This document shows positions 41,628 through 51,089 of a DNA stretch of 54,511 bases, piece by piece (position 1 is the first letter of the stretch; each line of letters opens with the position of its first letter). The notes under the pieces are model-generated. The model was not told the origin of the DNA. It saw only the letters and a list, made by a program, of their open reading frames with translations, and searched no databases. A program made the translations under genes and the position numbers. This stretch comes from Chloroflexota bacterium (lineage in GTDB: Bacteria; Chloroflexota; Anaerolineae; Promineifilales; Promineifilaceae), in contig JACTMP010000006.1 in assembly GCA_014584575.1 (NCBI GenBank), forward strand, positions 1-54,511, given 5' to 3'.

Positions 41628-41993
41628 ATGAAAAATTCAAACACACACCATGAACGTATCGCCAAAATGAGCTTTGCTTCCGTTTACCCGATGTATGTGC
41701 AAAAGGTGGAGAAGAAAGGCAGAACTGAAGAAGAGTTGCATCAGGTCATCGAGTGGTTAACAGGCTTTGATGATCAGAGGCTTCAGGAACTTATAGAAGA
41801 AAAGGTAACTTTTGAAACATTCTTCCAACGGGCGACCCTAAACCCGAATGCCCACCTCATCACCGGCGTGATCTGCGGGTACCGGGTGGAGGAAATCGAG
41901 AACCCTTTGACGCAGAAGGCCCGGTATCTGGATAAGTTGGTGGATGAGTTGGCGAAGGGCCGGAAAATGGAGAAGATTTTGCGTGGCTCGTAA
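41628..41993 (+). CDS. DUF2200 protein
   Basis: A 121-residue protein that clearly fits DUF2200: [65 protein letters not shown] and the closing [20 protein letters not shown]. The family is found mostly in other phyla and its function is not known. It is the last gene of the stretch lacking ACGGCCGT; one GATATC site at 41595 lies just upstream. Confidence 0.85.
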   Translation: MKNSNTHHERIAKMSFASVYPMYVQKVEKKGRTEEELHQVIEWLTGFDDQRLQELIEEKVTFETFFQRATLNPNAHLITGVICGYRVEEIENPLTQKARYLDKLVDELAKGRKMEKILRGS

Positions 41994-42058
41994 GGTGTTG
42001 TGAAGCTATACAGTCGCCTGTCACGGCCGTACCTCCTCCCACTACCCCTCCCCCGAAA

Positions 42059-42163
42059 TGATGGACAGGAGAGCCATCGCGGGGCACGGCCATCGAGTTG
42101 GGTGACTTCATTGAGCTGATGCCCACGTTGGCACGGCACCAGCGCGTAGTGGCGTTTCAATTA
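42059..42163 (-). pseudogene. Duplicated fragment of the kinase-UDPGP 3' end
   Basis: The minus strand reads LKRHYALVPCQRGHQLNEV followed by TQLDG, which matches the end of the 43011-46328 protein ([19 protein letters not shown], then AQLDG) and continues for about ten weaker residues. A TAA precedes it, so no gene remains. The toxin-antitoxin pair at 42249-43005 lies between this fragment and the true 3' end. The remaining bases of 41994-42248 show no other gene. Confidence 0.75.
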
Positions 42164-42248
42164 TGACATCAGACTGCTAACGAGGAATTACTTGAACTTC
42201 TACGGCCGTTAGACTAAAGTGTGGCTCTATAATAACTGGAGCAATGAG

Positions 42249-42551
42249 ATGGCAGAAACAACAGAGTTGCCGACTACCTATCAAATGAATTTGGATAGAG
42301 CCGTACAAATACTTCGGGAAGCTGGTTGCACGGAAATTTACCTTTTTGGTTCTCTGGCAACCGGCGACATTCATGCCCAATCAGACATAGACCTGGCGGT
42401 GCGTGGCTGCCCTAAAAAAGATTTCTTTCGGGTATATGGACATCTACTGAGCAAACTTGAATATCCGGTTGATCTCGTTGATCTTGATACGCCAGAAGAC
42501 ATGTTTGCCCGTTTCCTGGTAGAAGAAGAGGAGTTGGTACAAATTGGCTGA
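42249..42551 (+). CDS. mntA: MNT-type nucleotidyltransferase antitoxin
   Basis: A 100-residue minimal nucleotidyltransferase. The catalytic motif GSLATGDIHAQSDIDLAV contains the GSx10DxD pattern of the MNT family, and a third acidic residue lies in VDLVDLD. Such proteins adenylylate and so inactivate the HEPN toxin encoded next to them. The ATG at 42249 follows GGAGCAATGAG, and a TATAAT box lies 15 bases before it. The stop overlaps the toxin start. Confidence 0.88.
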   Translation: MAETTELPTTYQMNLDRAVQILREAGCTEIYLFGSLATGDIHAQSDIDLAVRGCPKKDFFRVYGHLLSKLEYPVDLVDLDTPEDMFARFLVEEEELVQIG

Positions 42552-43005
42552 CAAAACAGCAAAGAAGATCAGTTTCGAGATCGCCCAGATAGACCATCTC
42601 CTCGCAACTTATTCTGATTTGCTAGAGACGATCCAGGTTCAAACGCCAGACATTGTGCAAACGACAGCGGCGGCTTCCCTCCTCCATTCCTTTTACAACG
42701 GGATTGAAAATATCTTCAAACTGGTAGCCAACGAAATTGATCAGGTTGCGCCTGAAGGTCATGCCTGGCATCATCAACTCATAGAGCAAATGGCCAGGCA
42801 AACGAACCGGCGAGCAGCAGTCATTTCCCCTGAAACGGCGGATCTGCTGATGGAGTATTTATCGTTCAGGCATTTTTACCGCCATTCCTACTCTTTCTTT
42901 CTGGAATGGGCACGAATGGAAGGGTTAATCCAAGACCTGGCTAAAGTATGGCAAGCAGCCAAAGACGAAATCCAGGCATTTTTAGCGGACCTGCTTAAAG
43001 ATTGA
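42544..43005 (+). CDS. hepT: HEPN (HepT-like) toxin
   Basis: A 153-residue helical HEPN protein with the RNase motif Rx4H in FRHFYRH and an upstream ASLLHSFYNGIENIFKLV helix. HepT-like toxins cleave RNA, or are modified by their MNT partner; together they form a type VII toxin-antitoxin pair. The TTG start at 42544 overlaps the antitoxin stop by eight bases, so the two are co-translated. Some relatives act against phages. Confidence 0.88.
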   Translation: MADKTAKKISFEIAQIDHLLATYSDLLETIQVQTPDIVQTTAAASLLHSFYNGIENIFKLVANEIDQVAPEGHAWHHQLIEQMARQTNRRAAVISPETADLLMEYLSFRHFYRHSYSFFLEWARMEGLIQDLAKVWQAAKDEIQAFLADLLKD

Positions 43006-43010
43006 GCGTC

Positions 43011-46000
43011 TCACCCCCACGTACACAACGATTCCAAATAGGCGGCCGAGCCGTCGCGGAGCCAGCCGTCTAGTTGAGCCACTTCTTTGAGCTGCTGCCC
43101 CCGCTGGCGGGGTACCACCAGGTAGTGACATTTCAGTTCCGGCACGGCCGTCATATCTCCCCACAACTTTTCAAACTGCGCCACCGGGAAGATGTCTTCC
43201 TGCCCCTTGCCCCACCGCTTTTTCACATCTTTCAGGGTGATGTAGGTAGGCATCCGCGCCGCCATCTGACGCACGGCCGTGGCCACCTTCACGCCATCCG
43301 CCAGATCCGCCCGGCTTAACCCAAACAGACCCAACAACTGGTCAATGTCCAGCCACATCGTGTTCGAGTTGTAGTAGCTCAGGGCAAACTCCACCTCCTC
43401 GTGGGGGAGCGCCAACCCTTCAATCAGGCGGACACGGCCGTCAATCCGCGCCAGCCCCCCACCGCGATCCTCAATGCGCCGGGTGATCACCTCGGCCGTC
43501 AGCGCCGCGCCGGAAGCCAGATGCGCCCCCAACACCGCCGGGTCCACGTTCGCCCCCAATGTGTCAATGTTGTGAACCATGAGTGTGCGCAGCGACGGCC
43601 GTGCCGCCACCATCTCGCGCAGCACCCCGTTCAGCAGCAAATTGGGAATCTCATACCAATGCCCCACCGGATGCAAACATTGGCGCGGCAAATTATCGGT
43701 GTAATCGCTGCCCTCGCCCATACTTTGCGCCCAGCCAATCAGGGCGTTGTGCAGACTTTCGCGCACCTTTTGCGCCTGCTCGTCGAGTAACTGCTGCGGC
43801 ATCTCTTCCCAGGCAAAACGCAAATCCCGCGCCATGGGAATGAGCCGCAAGCCCACCGACCGCCCCGGCGAGAGATAGAGCGGGCCATCGTAACCATAAT
43901 TCCCCTCCGCCTGCAAAAAGTTGGCAATGGGGTCATGCGTCAGATAGCTGGTGGTGATGACATGGGGCAAATCTACGCCCACCAACCGGCCAATCTGGCG
44001 GCTCTTGGCTAAATGTACCTCGATAAATGTGCGGTGACGGCCGTCCAATTCCACAAATGGATTGAGCGCCTTTACCACGCCCGCTCCATGCGTCCATCGG
44101 CTGCCCGCGCCCCCGGCCAATGAGACCACCGCCACCGCCCCATCGGCCAGCGCCGCCAGCCCCCGTCCCCGAAAATGGGCAGGTATCTCGCCGGTCAAAT
44201 CCTGCACTTCGTCCGGGTGTACATCTTCAATCAGGCTGCGCACCGGCAGCCGGTTTTGGGCCAGGCCAATGCGCCCGGCGCGCAAATCAGCCCGAATTTG
44301 CTCATGTTGCAGGCGGTCAAACCCATTTTCCGCCAGCAGCGTCTCCAGGCTCTTGCCCGATTGTGCCCCCTCCACCGCGCCGGGCAGCAGCCGGTCAAAC
44401 AACGCCTGCACCATGCCGCCCAACGCCGGCTGACTACGCGAGGCCACGCCCAGCCGATCCAGTTCGGCACGGCGGGCGGGTGGCAGTTCCCAGGCATCTT
44501 TGCGCAGCAGGGCGGGCACGGTTAGCGTGTAATAGTGCGGCGGCATGAGGGCGGCCTCACCGCTCAACCAGTCCGCCCAGGTACCCCGTTCGTTGATGGC
44601 AAAGTCATACACCACCGGCTCCATGGCAAAGGGTACGGCCGTTTCCAACTCCCGTTTCGTCTCACTCATAATCGTTTGCAGACGCTCTTGCGCTGCCGCT
44701 TTGCGGGCAGGCGCAAAGATGAAACCCATGCCGCCACCGGCCATACCACCTAACATCCAGAAGCCCCAAAAGTCCGCGCCAAATTCCGCCTGCACCTGGC
44801 GTATCAGTTCGTCGGTGTAGCGGTTGCCCGCCCAGGGGATGATGGTGCGGATGGGGCCGTGAAAGTTGCGATGGGTGGCCGCGCCGATGGCGGGCACATC
44901 ACCGGCCTTCAAGTGGGCCACAATTTCATCATAAATGTGGATGGCGGTTTGACGGCCGTGCCATTCCTTTTCCGCACGCAGCAAATACTTTTCCGTCACC
45001 ATTTCCAGGATGGGGCCAACGTCCTGGGCCATGCCGCCATGCACCAGCACCAGGCTCTCCTGTAACGCCTGCCGCGTGGCCGGGGAGACTTCGTCCAGGG
45101 TAAGAATGTGATGCCCCGGCAGCAGCCGCCCGCGGCTGATCTCCCATTCTGGGTCGCCCTCAGCCGCCAGTTCGCCGTGAATCATCTTCATGCCCGGCCA
45201 GACGCCGCCGGAATCCTGCCAACCGCCACCCGACCCGGCCAGCCATTCGCCCAAAATGGCCCGCGCCGCCACTAGCCGCCGCTCCGGCTCACTGAGTTGG
45301 CCGGTTAGCGACTGCGCCTGCCCGGTGGCCCGCATACAGATGGTGATCAGGCAGGCGAGCAAATTGGTGGAGACGGCCAGCCGCGACCCTTTGGGGATGC
45401 CGTTGACGCTGCTGACCAGTTCCAGACCACGCCCCGGCCCCACCAATTGCGCCAGCAGGTCGCCGAGCGGCTGGCCCGCCCCTTCCATGCCCGGCGGCAC
45501 GATGCCGGCGGCGATCATGGCTGCTTTGAGCAGGCCCAGATAATCGCGGGCAAAGTCAAAAATTTCGTCGAGGGTGGTGATCACGGCCGTTGCCCCCAAA
45601 TCCACACTCGTCAACCGGATCACCGGCTCATCAATGACCCGCAAATAGGCTTCAACTGGCGGATGAGGGGTAGCAGAATCTACCCCTCGTACCACCAGAT
45701 CAATGGAAACGTTCAACACCCGCGCCCCTTCGGGGAAGTCCATGCCCAGAAAGAAGATGTCGCTCCAGCCGGAATGGGTGAGGTCCATGCGCACGGGTGT
45801 GCTTTCGCGCAGGATGGGGAAGAGGCTGCCGCTGGTCTGGCACAGTTCCGGGCGGATGCGCAGTGGGTGGTCGGCAGGATGGCCGGTACGGAACATCCAC
45901 TGGTTGCCGCGCACCGTGCGCACGCTGCGCCGTACCTGGTCGGCCAGGGTTTGGAAACCGAGGCGATGATAGGCAGCAGCCAGGGCACTGGCAATGGCGT

Positions 46001-46328
46001 CGCTGGGACCGTCTGCTGTCTGCTGCGCCAGAAAGCTATCAATGGCCTCCGCAAAACGGCGGTTGAGCAAATGTTCGTAACCGGCGTAGGGGATGTGCCC
46101 TTTGCCGGACAGCCCGGCCTTTTCCGGCAGGTGAAAGCGGTAAATGGCGTAGAGGAAAAAGAGGGCGCGCACGCGCTCATACAGGTTGTCCCGTTCACGG
46201 CGGAATTTGTCCAGGGCGGCACATTCGGCCAGCAGTTCGGGCAGGGTGGCTGCCTGGCAAAAGTCATCCAGGGAACGGTTACGGGTGTGGGGGTCTACGG
46301 CCGTGATGATTTCAATCAGTTTGCTCAT
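43011..46328 (-). CDS. GHMP sugar kinase fused to UDPGP-type nucleotidyltransferase
   Basis: An 1105-residue bifunctional enzyme for salvage of a sugar to its nucleotide form. The first ~590 residues are a GHMP kinase near L-fucokinase: [26 protein letters not shown] strands, a modified P-loop ([12 protein letters not shown], about 309) and [17 protein letters not shown] (366), a fucokinase signature. Residues ~640-1105 are a UDPGP-type pyrophosphorylase: [19 protein letters not shown] (735) and [13 protein letters not shown] (922). Known Fkp enzymes have the opposite order, with pyrophosphorylase first. It should make NDP-sugar for the envelope polysaccharide. The sugar is not certain. Confidence 0.8.
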   Translation of the reverse strand: MSKLIEIITAVDPHTRNRSLDDFCQAATLPELLAECAALDKFRRERDNLYERVRALFFLYAIYRFHLPEKAGLSGKGHIPYAGYEHLLNRRFAEAIDSFLAQQTADGPSDAIASALAAAYHRLGFQTLADQVRRSVRTVRGNQWMFRTGHPADHPLRIRPELCQTSGSLFPILRESTPVRMDLTHSGWSDIFFLGMDFPEGARVLNVSIDLVVRGVDSATPHPPVEAYLRVIDEPVIRLTSVDLGATAVITTLDEIFDFARDYLGLLKAAMIAAGIVPPGMEGAGQPLGDLLAQLVGPGRGLELVSSVNGIPKGSRLAVSTNLLACLITICMRATGQAQSLTGQLSEPERRLVAARAILGEWLAGSGGGWQDSGGVWPGMKMIHGELAAEGDPEWEISRGRLLPGHHILTLDEVSPATRQALQESLVLVHGGMAQDVGPILEMVTEKYLLRAEKEWHGRQTAIHIYDEIVAHLKAGDVPAIGAATHRNFHGPIRTIIPWAGNRYTDELIRQVQAEFGADFWGFWMLGGMAGGGMGFIFAPARKAAAQERLQTIMSETKRELETAVPFAMEPVVYDFAINERGTWADWLSGEAALMPPHYYTLTVPALLRKDAWELPPARRAELDRLGVASRSQPALGGMVQALFDRLLPGAVEGAQSGKSLETLLAENGFDRLQHEQIRADLRAGRIGLAQNRLPVRSLIEDVHPDEVQDLTGEIPAHFRGRGLAALADGAVAVVSLAGGAGSRWTHGAGVVKALNPFVELDGRHRTFIEVHLAKSRQIGRLVGVDLPHVITTSYLTHDPIANFLQAEGNYGYDGPLYLSPGRSVGLRLIPMARDLRFAWEEMPQQLLDEQAQKVRESLHNALIGWAQSMGEGSDYTDNLPRQCLHPVGHWYEIPNLLLNGVLREMVAARPSLRTLMVHNIDTLGANVDPAVLGAHLASGAALTAEVITRRIEDRGGGLARIDGRVRLIEGLALPHEEVEFALSYYNSNTMWLDIDQLLGLFGLSRADLADGVKVATAVRQMAARMPTYITLKDVKKRWGKGQEDIFPVAQFEKLWGDMTAVPELKCHYLVVPRQRGQQLKEVAQLDGWLRDGSAAYLESLCTWG

Positions 46329-46343
46329 GGGGTTTTGGGGTTT

Positions 46344-47279
46344 TTAGAACGGGATAGGGAGTTGAACAGAGATGTCAAATAATTCTTCATGCTCAAACAC
46401 GCTGTCAGTGGCAAAGCCAGGTTTGATCAACAATGCTTCGTCCATTGGCTTGCGTAAATCTTCGGTGGGGCCAACATGGTAATAATGAGAGATCACACGT
46501 TCAACGGTACGAGACCAATAGTGTGGAATGTGTTCATTGACGCGGTACTGATTCTCTTTCCACAGGGAGATGGCAAAACCGCCAGGGAGCGTTTGTACCG
46601 TTTGCGCCAGTTCGATGGCGTCTTGTTCAGACCATTGGTTGTAGTAATCAGTGTGACGGCCGTAATAAGGTGGATCCAGATAAACAAAATCATTGGCGGT
46701 GACACCAACCAGAGCGCGACGCCAATCCTGCACACAAAATTCCCACTCCTTTCCTTGCATGATGCCTTGAATCACCTTGACCTGATTAACAATTTTGGTG
46801 ATATAGGCAGGTTGAAATCGGTTTGGCTTGCGACAAAAAGGGACGTTGAATTCACCAATTCGATTAAAACGCATCATGCCATTGAAACAGGCACGGCTTA
46901 GGAACAAAAAATCAAGCGAATTGCCTTCAGCGTTGAATCGCTCACGGACGGTGTAGTAGTAACTCTGGGTATCAGTACGGCCATTTGCCCGCAGCCGTTC
47001 TCCTTCACATTGTAGATGCTGTTTGACGGTATGGGGGGTGATACGGCCGTCATAAATCCCCTGGTAGAAGTTGATAATGTATGGATTAACATCGCTCACT
47101 ACGGCTCGTTGGGGACGCACATTGAACAAAACAACACCAGAACCGAGAAATGGTTCAACCCAACGGCCGTTGCCCTCCCAAAGCACATTTTCCATAATAA
47201 AGGGAACCAGTTTTGTTTTGATTCCTTGACATTTAAGAGGAGGGACGATCACATTTTCAGGCGTTCGAGGGAGATTCAT
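46344..47279 (-). CDS. Adenine DNA methyltransferase of an EcoRV-like system
   Basis: A 311-residue N6-adenine methyltransferase of the Dam/D12 class. The AdoMet motif is VEPFLGSGVVLFN, an early PPLKCQGIKTKLVPFI motif is of Dam type, and the catalytic motif IV is YLDPPYYGR. The overlapping upstream gene is an EcoRV homologue, so this enzyme should protect GATATC. The start ATG overlaps the endonuclease TGA (ATGA), so the two are translated together. It has three ACGGCCGT sites between 46656 and 47171, so the pair is not new DNA. Confidence 0.9.
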   Translation of the reverse strand: MNLPRTPENVIVPPLKCQGIKTKLVPFIMENVLWEGNGRWVEPFLGSGVVLFNVRPQRAVVSDVNPYIINFYQGIYDGRITPHTVKQHLQCEGERLRANGRTDTQSYYYTVRERFNAEGNSLDFLFLSRACFNGMMRFNRIGEFNVPFCRKPNRFQPAYITKIVNQVKVIQGIMQGKEWEFCVQDWRRALVGVTANDFVYLDPPYYGRHTDYYNQWSEQDAIELAQTVQTLPGGFAISLWKENQYRVNEHIPHYWSRTVERVISHYYHVGPTEDLRKPMDEALLIKPGFATDSVFEHEELFDISVQLPIPF

Positions 47280-48055
47280 GTTGCCAGACCTTTATACGCC
47301 ATGTACGTTTTCAGATTTGTATAGGGGCGTTTTGGCAGTTCCACGGCCCGCGCCATGTCGTTTGTCAGGTAATACATCCAGTAATCATTAAATAGGTCCT
47401 CACCCAATGAGGCAAATGGGCCAGTTCCATTTGTCAAGGCCTCTATTTCAGTGACGGAGCCTATGTTTTTTGTATTCCCGGTACCAGGACGATCCGAGGC
47501 AATGCGGTACTTTTCTTGGGCAAAGAATTGAAAGTCTGCAATGACAGAGCTGATACTTTCTAGCTGCTCTAAACGATGCACCTGGCGTTCATCAATCCCA
47601 GGCACCTGAGAATAAATGACACCCAGGACATAGTGACCGGCGTAACGGCCGTAAGGAAAAGCTACGTTTTTTGAACTGGCCCGATTGCGAAAATAACCTG
47701 TAAATGCGCCAAGCGTCAGACCATTCACTCGCTTTTCGTTAATGCGGTATGTGGTTTTTAGGTCAAGCGCAAAAAGCTGGTCCTCAGAATCCACAAAAGT
47801 GATATCCGGGTAGAAGTTTTGGTATTGTGCCAGGTGAAGTTTGAGGTCATACTTACCAGCAAATTGAACGAGCCTGGGAAACAATAGGAGTTCCATGATT
47901 TTGGAAACAACTTTGGTATCTGTTGAAATGGTGTAGATGTTTCGGGCGACATCTATGAATCCTTTGACCACCCAATCGCCTTGTCGAGTGGAAACAGCAT
48001 CATTGAAGTAACTGGCTTCGTTTTGGAGCGCGGTTAAAAATTCAAACTTGTCCAT
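47276..48055 (-). CDS. EcoRV-like type II restriction endonuclease
   Basis: A 259-residue homologue of EcoRV, alignable over most of its length. Catalytic positions E55, D84, D98 and K100 (in YPDITF and ALDLKTTY) match E45, D74, D90 and K92 of EcoRV. The recognition loop GTGNTKNIGS matches EcoRV GSGNTTNIGS, so the predicted site is GATATC with a blunt cut. Start ATG at 48055, with AGGGA upstream; a TACAAT box at 48099-48104 on this strand could drive it. By eye GATATC occurs only twice in the window, once inside this gene (47801). Confidence 0.92.
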   Translation of the reverse strand: MDKFEFLTALQNEASYFNDAVSTRQGDWVVKGFIDVARNIYTISTDTKVVSKIMELLLFPRLVQFAGKYDLKLHLAQYQNFYPDITFVDSEDQLFALDLKTTYRINEKRVNGLTLGAFTGYFRNRASSKNVAFPYGRYAGHYVLGVIYSQVPGIDERQVHRLEQLESISSVIADFQFFAQEKYRIASDRPGTGNTKNIGSVTEIEALTNGTGPFASLGEDLFNDYWMYYLTNDMARAVELPKRPYTNLKTYMAYKGLAT

Positions 48056-48123
48056 CAATTCCCTGCCATTTCAATTTGGCATTCACAAGATAAACAAGAT
48101 TGTACCCGGTTAGATGGATTTTT

Positions 48124-48765
48124 CTACTGAGCGAGGGGTTCTGCCTGGGGGATAAAGTGTTCTGAGGGTGGCATCACGGCCGTGTCCGCCATCGGTAACG
48201 TGAAATAAAACGTGCTGACCACGCCGGGTTCGCTTTCCACGCCGACTGTGCCGCCGAGCCGCTCCACAATGCGCTGCACAATGGAGAGACCCAGACCATG
48301 CCCCTGCACGGCCGTGTGCTGGTCCAGCCGGGCAAATTGTTGGAAAAGCTGCTCTGCTTCCGCCGCCGACAACCCGTTGCCATTGGCACGCACCCAGAAG
48401 CGGAGATACGGCCGTGACCCATTACTCCCTGGCATGGGTACATCCACCCCCACTTCCACCCGCGCCGGCTGCCCGCCATATTTCAGGGCATTGCTCAGAT
48501 AATTGACCCACACCTGTTCCACCCAGGGAGCATAGCCCACGGCCGTGGGCCAGTTGTCCGGCGTGATCAATTTGGCCGCCATTTCACCGGAACCGGTCAG
48601 ACGATTCCAGGCGTTGTGGATGAGCACGGCCGTGTCCAGCGGCTTCATCTCCACCTTTTCCATGCTGCGCACACTGGCCAGCAGCAGCAAAGCATCCACA
48701 ATCTCCGCCATCTTGTGACCCGTTTTGGCAATGGCTTGCAAAGAGGCCAAAGCTGAGTCTGTCAC
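48124..48765 (-). pseudogene. Histidine kinase fragment, cut by an insertion sequence
   Basis: The remaining 213 residues are the end of a sensor histidine kinase: the last dimerisation helix, N box (NYLSNALKYG), G1 region and GHGLGLSIVQRI. The sensor and phosphoacceptor H box are lost. The G1 motif has RANGNG where DNGxG is expected, so the aspartate that binds the adenine is missing. The 5' end is the terminal repeat of the insertion sequence, which supplies the GTG. No other part of the kinase is seen beyond the IS. Confidence 0.8.
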
Positions 48766-49717
48766 CTTATTTTTGGACGAAAACGTTCAAACAGAGGCGG
48801 TTTCCATTCATTTTGATGCCATAACGCTCTGTTTAGAGCGGTTTTTACCCCGCTTTAGGGCTTGATTCGGTCGAATTACAACTTTGTGCGACGATCCTCC
48901 AAAAAGTTCATTTGACTTAGGCTAATGGTGGATTGCCCTATGATGATCGAATTTGGCGTTACGACAGACTCAACCAACACAAATTTTGCGCCGTTAGCGG
49001 CCTTAACGGCCTATTATCAAGCCCAACATGTGCTTGAACCTTTACAATCAGTGACATCAGCAGCCAATAAAGGGGATTTTACGCTGCCAGACAAGCTCGC
49101 TCAGCTCTTTTTGAGTATTCTCAGCGGCTGTGAATACATTGCCGAGGTCAATACAAAACTGCGCTGCCAACAGAATTTGGCGCAAGTCAATCGAATCTCT
49201 CGCTTCGCCGATCAACCCACCCTGGCGACGGCCCTCAATGAGCTAAGTCAAATGAATCTTGACCAATTATTGGTCGCTACCCGTCAAATAAGTGACCGTT
49301 GCAGCCAAATGCGACAGCATGACTGGCGGGGCTTCTTGGTGCTTGACTTCGATTTGTCCGGTTTGCTTTGCAGAAAACAAGCTGAAGGGAGCGAAAAAGG
49401 CTTCTTCAGCGGTAAAAAAACGCCACAGGACGACAATTAGCCCGCGTTAGCGCTACTTTTTACCGTGAAACGCTTTGGTCTGACTGGTTTCCCGGTAACT
49501 ACGCTACCATGGAATGCCTGCAACCTGCCGTCTTGGGCATCGAAACTTCATTTGACTTAGGCTCGCCCGAACGAAAACGCACGCTTTATCGTTTAGATGG
49601 CGGTTAAGGTGCTGTTCAAGCCCGTTTGGGCGGTAAAACTGAATGGAAATGGCCTCTGTTTGAATGTCTTATGTCAATATCGAATGGAAACCGCCTCTAT
49701 TTGGACAAAAATAAGGT
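48764..49717 (+). mobile_element. Decayed insertion sequence
   Basis: Imperfect terminal inverted repeats: ACCTTATTTTTGG at 48764 and CAAAAATAAGGT ending at 49717, each backed by a related subterminal GAGGCGGTTTCCATTC segment. About 954 bp, probably shortened by an internal deletion. It carries a broken transposase and cuts the histidine kinase gene. A 17-base sequence, TTCATTTGACTTAGGCT, occurs twice inside (48908 and 49548). It contains no ACGGCCGT. Confidence 0.75.
48925..49607 (+). pseudogene. Broken transposase
   Basis: The first frame (to 49440) has CEYIAEVNTKLR and a DDE-like LVLDFDLSGLLC...GSEKGFFSGKK segment; TAG stops it at 49440. The same protein continues in another frame (LARVSATFYRETLWSDWF..., to TAA at 49605), so a frameshift has broken it. 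The C-terminal half of a normal transposase is missing. The family is not named here; the DxDLxGL...A..KGxF pattern is common in IS4-like DDE enzymes. Confidence 0.75.
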
Positions 49718-49754
49718 GTCAGGTTTTTACCAGTTCAAATCAAGGATTTTCAGG

Positions 49755-49797
49755 TCAAAAACCTGTCAGGCCTCTTGAGGGACTGAACGCTTACGAG
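49755..49797 (+). repeat. Short dispersed repeat, copy 2
   Basis: AAAACC, TGTCAGG, CTCTT, then GGGACTGAACGCTTAC, the same as 12457-12500 read on the other strand, with a few changes. It lies between the insertion sequence and a terminator. The rest of 49608-49820 has no gene. Confidence 0.65.
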
Positions 49798-49820
49798 ATT
49801 CTTGATTCAACAAATTAAAA

Positions 49821-49843
49821 ACCCACTGCCGTTGGCAGTGGGT
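49821..49843 (-). terminator. Intrinsic terminator of the GTPase-partner gene
   Basis: ACCCACTGCC-GTT-GGCAGTGGGT, a perfect 10-bp stem with a 3-base loop. On the minus strand it runs into TTTTTAATTT. It lies 29 bases beyond the stop of the 49873-51075 gene. Confidence 0.85.
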
Positions 49844-49872
49844 TTCTATCACCGATTACCCATCACCCCACC

Positions 49873-51075
49873 CTAACTGGACAGGCGATGATAAAACGGC
49901 AGGGTAAACTCGGTGCGGTCTACATTCAGGGTAATGGATTTGCGCTCCGTCTCGCTGCCGAAGTCACGTGGCCAGGTTAGATCCACATCGTAGGTCAGCC
50001 CGGAACGTACACGAACCGGCAGTTCACACAGGAACACGCCATCTCGGTTCGTCGTCCCGGCCACAAACGCCTTCACCCCCTGGCAGCTCACCTTCACCTG
50101 CAAGCCATAAAGACCCGGCCCATCCTGGTATTCTTGCACCACAATACGCAATTTCACCGGGCGCATGGGTTCTTTGCTGCCAAATCGCTGCTGCACGGCC
50201 GTGTTCAAATTCCCACTTGACCCCGCAGGCGATGATGACGGCCGTCGGCTGGTGGACACCACGCGCGGTATCTGATCCTCCGTAATCTGGATCGGCGGCA
50301 TGGTGATGGGGCGCGGTTGGGGCGGCGTCACGTCCCCTTCGGAAATAGTAATGGCCGGAGCGGGTGTGGGCGGCAGCGGTTCAAGGGGCGGCTCTGGCTC
50401 CACGCGCAGCGTCTCGCGGGCATACTCCGGGTAGCGCACCGGCACCGGCGAGCGAAAGTGTGGCGGCACAGGTGCAATCTCCGGCTGCGGCGGCAGTTGA
50501 TCCAGAGAAGGCGTTTGCGGCGCGCCTGTTCCCGGCTTATAAGCCAATTTGCGCGCCAGCTTATCCCGCTCGGTGGCGCTGCGCTGTACCTGCTGGCGAA
50601 TAAAGTTGGCCGTCCGCCGCAGCAGTTGGCCGGCCGGGCTGTGCTCACCCGGCGGCGTGGCCGGGTCAAGCTGGTAAAGCGGGTACTCGCTTTTCCAGGC
50701 TTGTACGGCAATGGCCAAAGAGAGCCAGGAGATTGAGAGATTAAGAGATTCGGAGATTGGGATGGCGTTGCTGGCGGCGGCCAATGCTCTGACCTCGTTG
50801 TTTTCGGCCAGGCTGGTACTGTCCAGCAGATCATAGAGGGCCAGGCGCACGGCCGTGGCCCCCTCTACCAATCGCCCAAAATCATTTAACGTGGGGTCAT
50901 CCACAAAACCGGTAGCCCGCAGCAGCGCCTTCGCCCGCGATTCGGTAAAGGCGGGCACAGTTTCGTCACTGCGGTTCAGGTCAGCCACCAGCCACTCGGC
51001 CAGCCGCTGCCCAAACACGCCCAAATGGGCGTCGTCAAGATAATTAGAAATGAGGATCGTTGCCTGTTCCCCCAT
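49873..51075 (-). CDS. Unknown protein linked to dynamin-like GTPase
   Basis: A 400-residue protein. Residues 1-165 are helical (ILISNYLDDAHLGVFGQRLAEWLVADLN...ALYDLLDSTS); a Pro-rich linker of about 140 residues follows; the last 90 residues form a beta domain (VKLRIVVQEYQDGPGLYGLQVKVSCQGV...TTNRDGVFLCELPVRV), like a transthyretin/carboxypeptidase-regulatory or bacterial Ig-type fold. About 11 residues (ISESLNLSISW) are encoded by an 8-base array in the frame. It lies downstream of the dynamin-like GTPase on the same strand, with a hicB-hicA pair between them. ATG at 51075 follows GGAGAAGCTC. Confidence 0.6.
   Translation of the reverse strand: MGEQATILISNYLDDAHLGVFGQRLAEWLVADLNRSDETVPAFTESRAKALLRATGFVDDPTLNDFGRLVEGATAVRLALYDLLDSTSLAENNEVRALAAASNAIPISESLNLSISWLSLAIAVQAWKSEYPLYQLDPATPPGEHSPAGQLLRRTANFIRQQVQRSATERDKLARKLAYKPGTGAPQTPSLDQLPPQPEIAPVPPHFRSPVPVRYPEYARETLRVEPEPPLEPLPPTPAPAITISEGDVTPPQPRPITMPPIQITEDQIPRVVSTSRRPSSSPAGSSGNLNTAVQQRFGSKEPMRPVKLRIVVQEYQDGPGLYGLQVKVSCQGVKAFVAGTTNRDGVFLCELPVRVRSGLTYDVDLTWPRDFGSETERKSITLNVDRTEFTLPFYHRLSS
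50727..50762. repeat. 8-base array inside a coding region
   Basis: Four degenerate octamers (GGAGATTG, AGAGATTA, AGAGATTC, GGAGATTG) in the helical part of the GTPase-partner gene; the frame stays open. Confidence 0.85.
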
Positions 51076-51089
51076 GAGCTTCTCCACTG

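Noticed and set aside
45447..46382. 311-codon plus-strand frame opposite the GHMP kinase
   Set aside because: Same reason: kinase motifs on the minus strand are clear, and the plus frame is low in recognisable structure.
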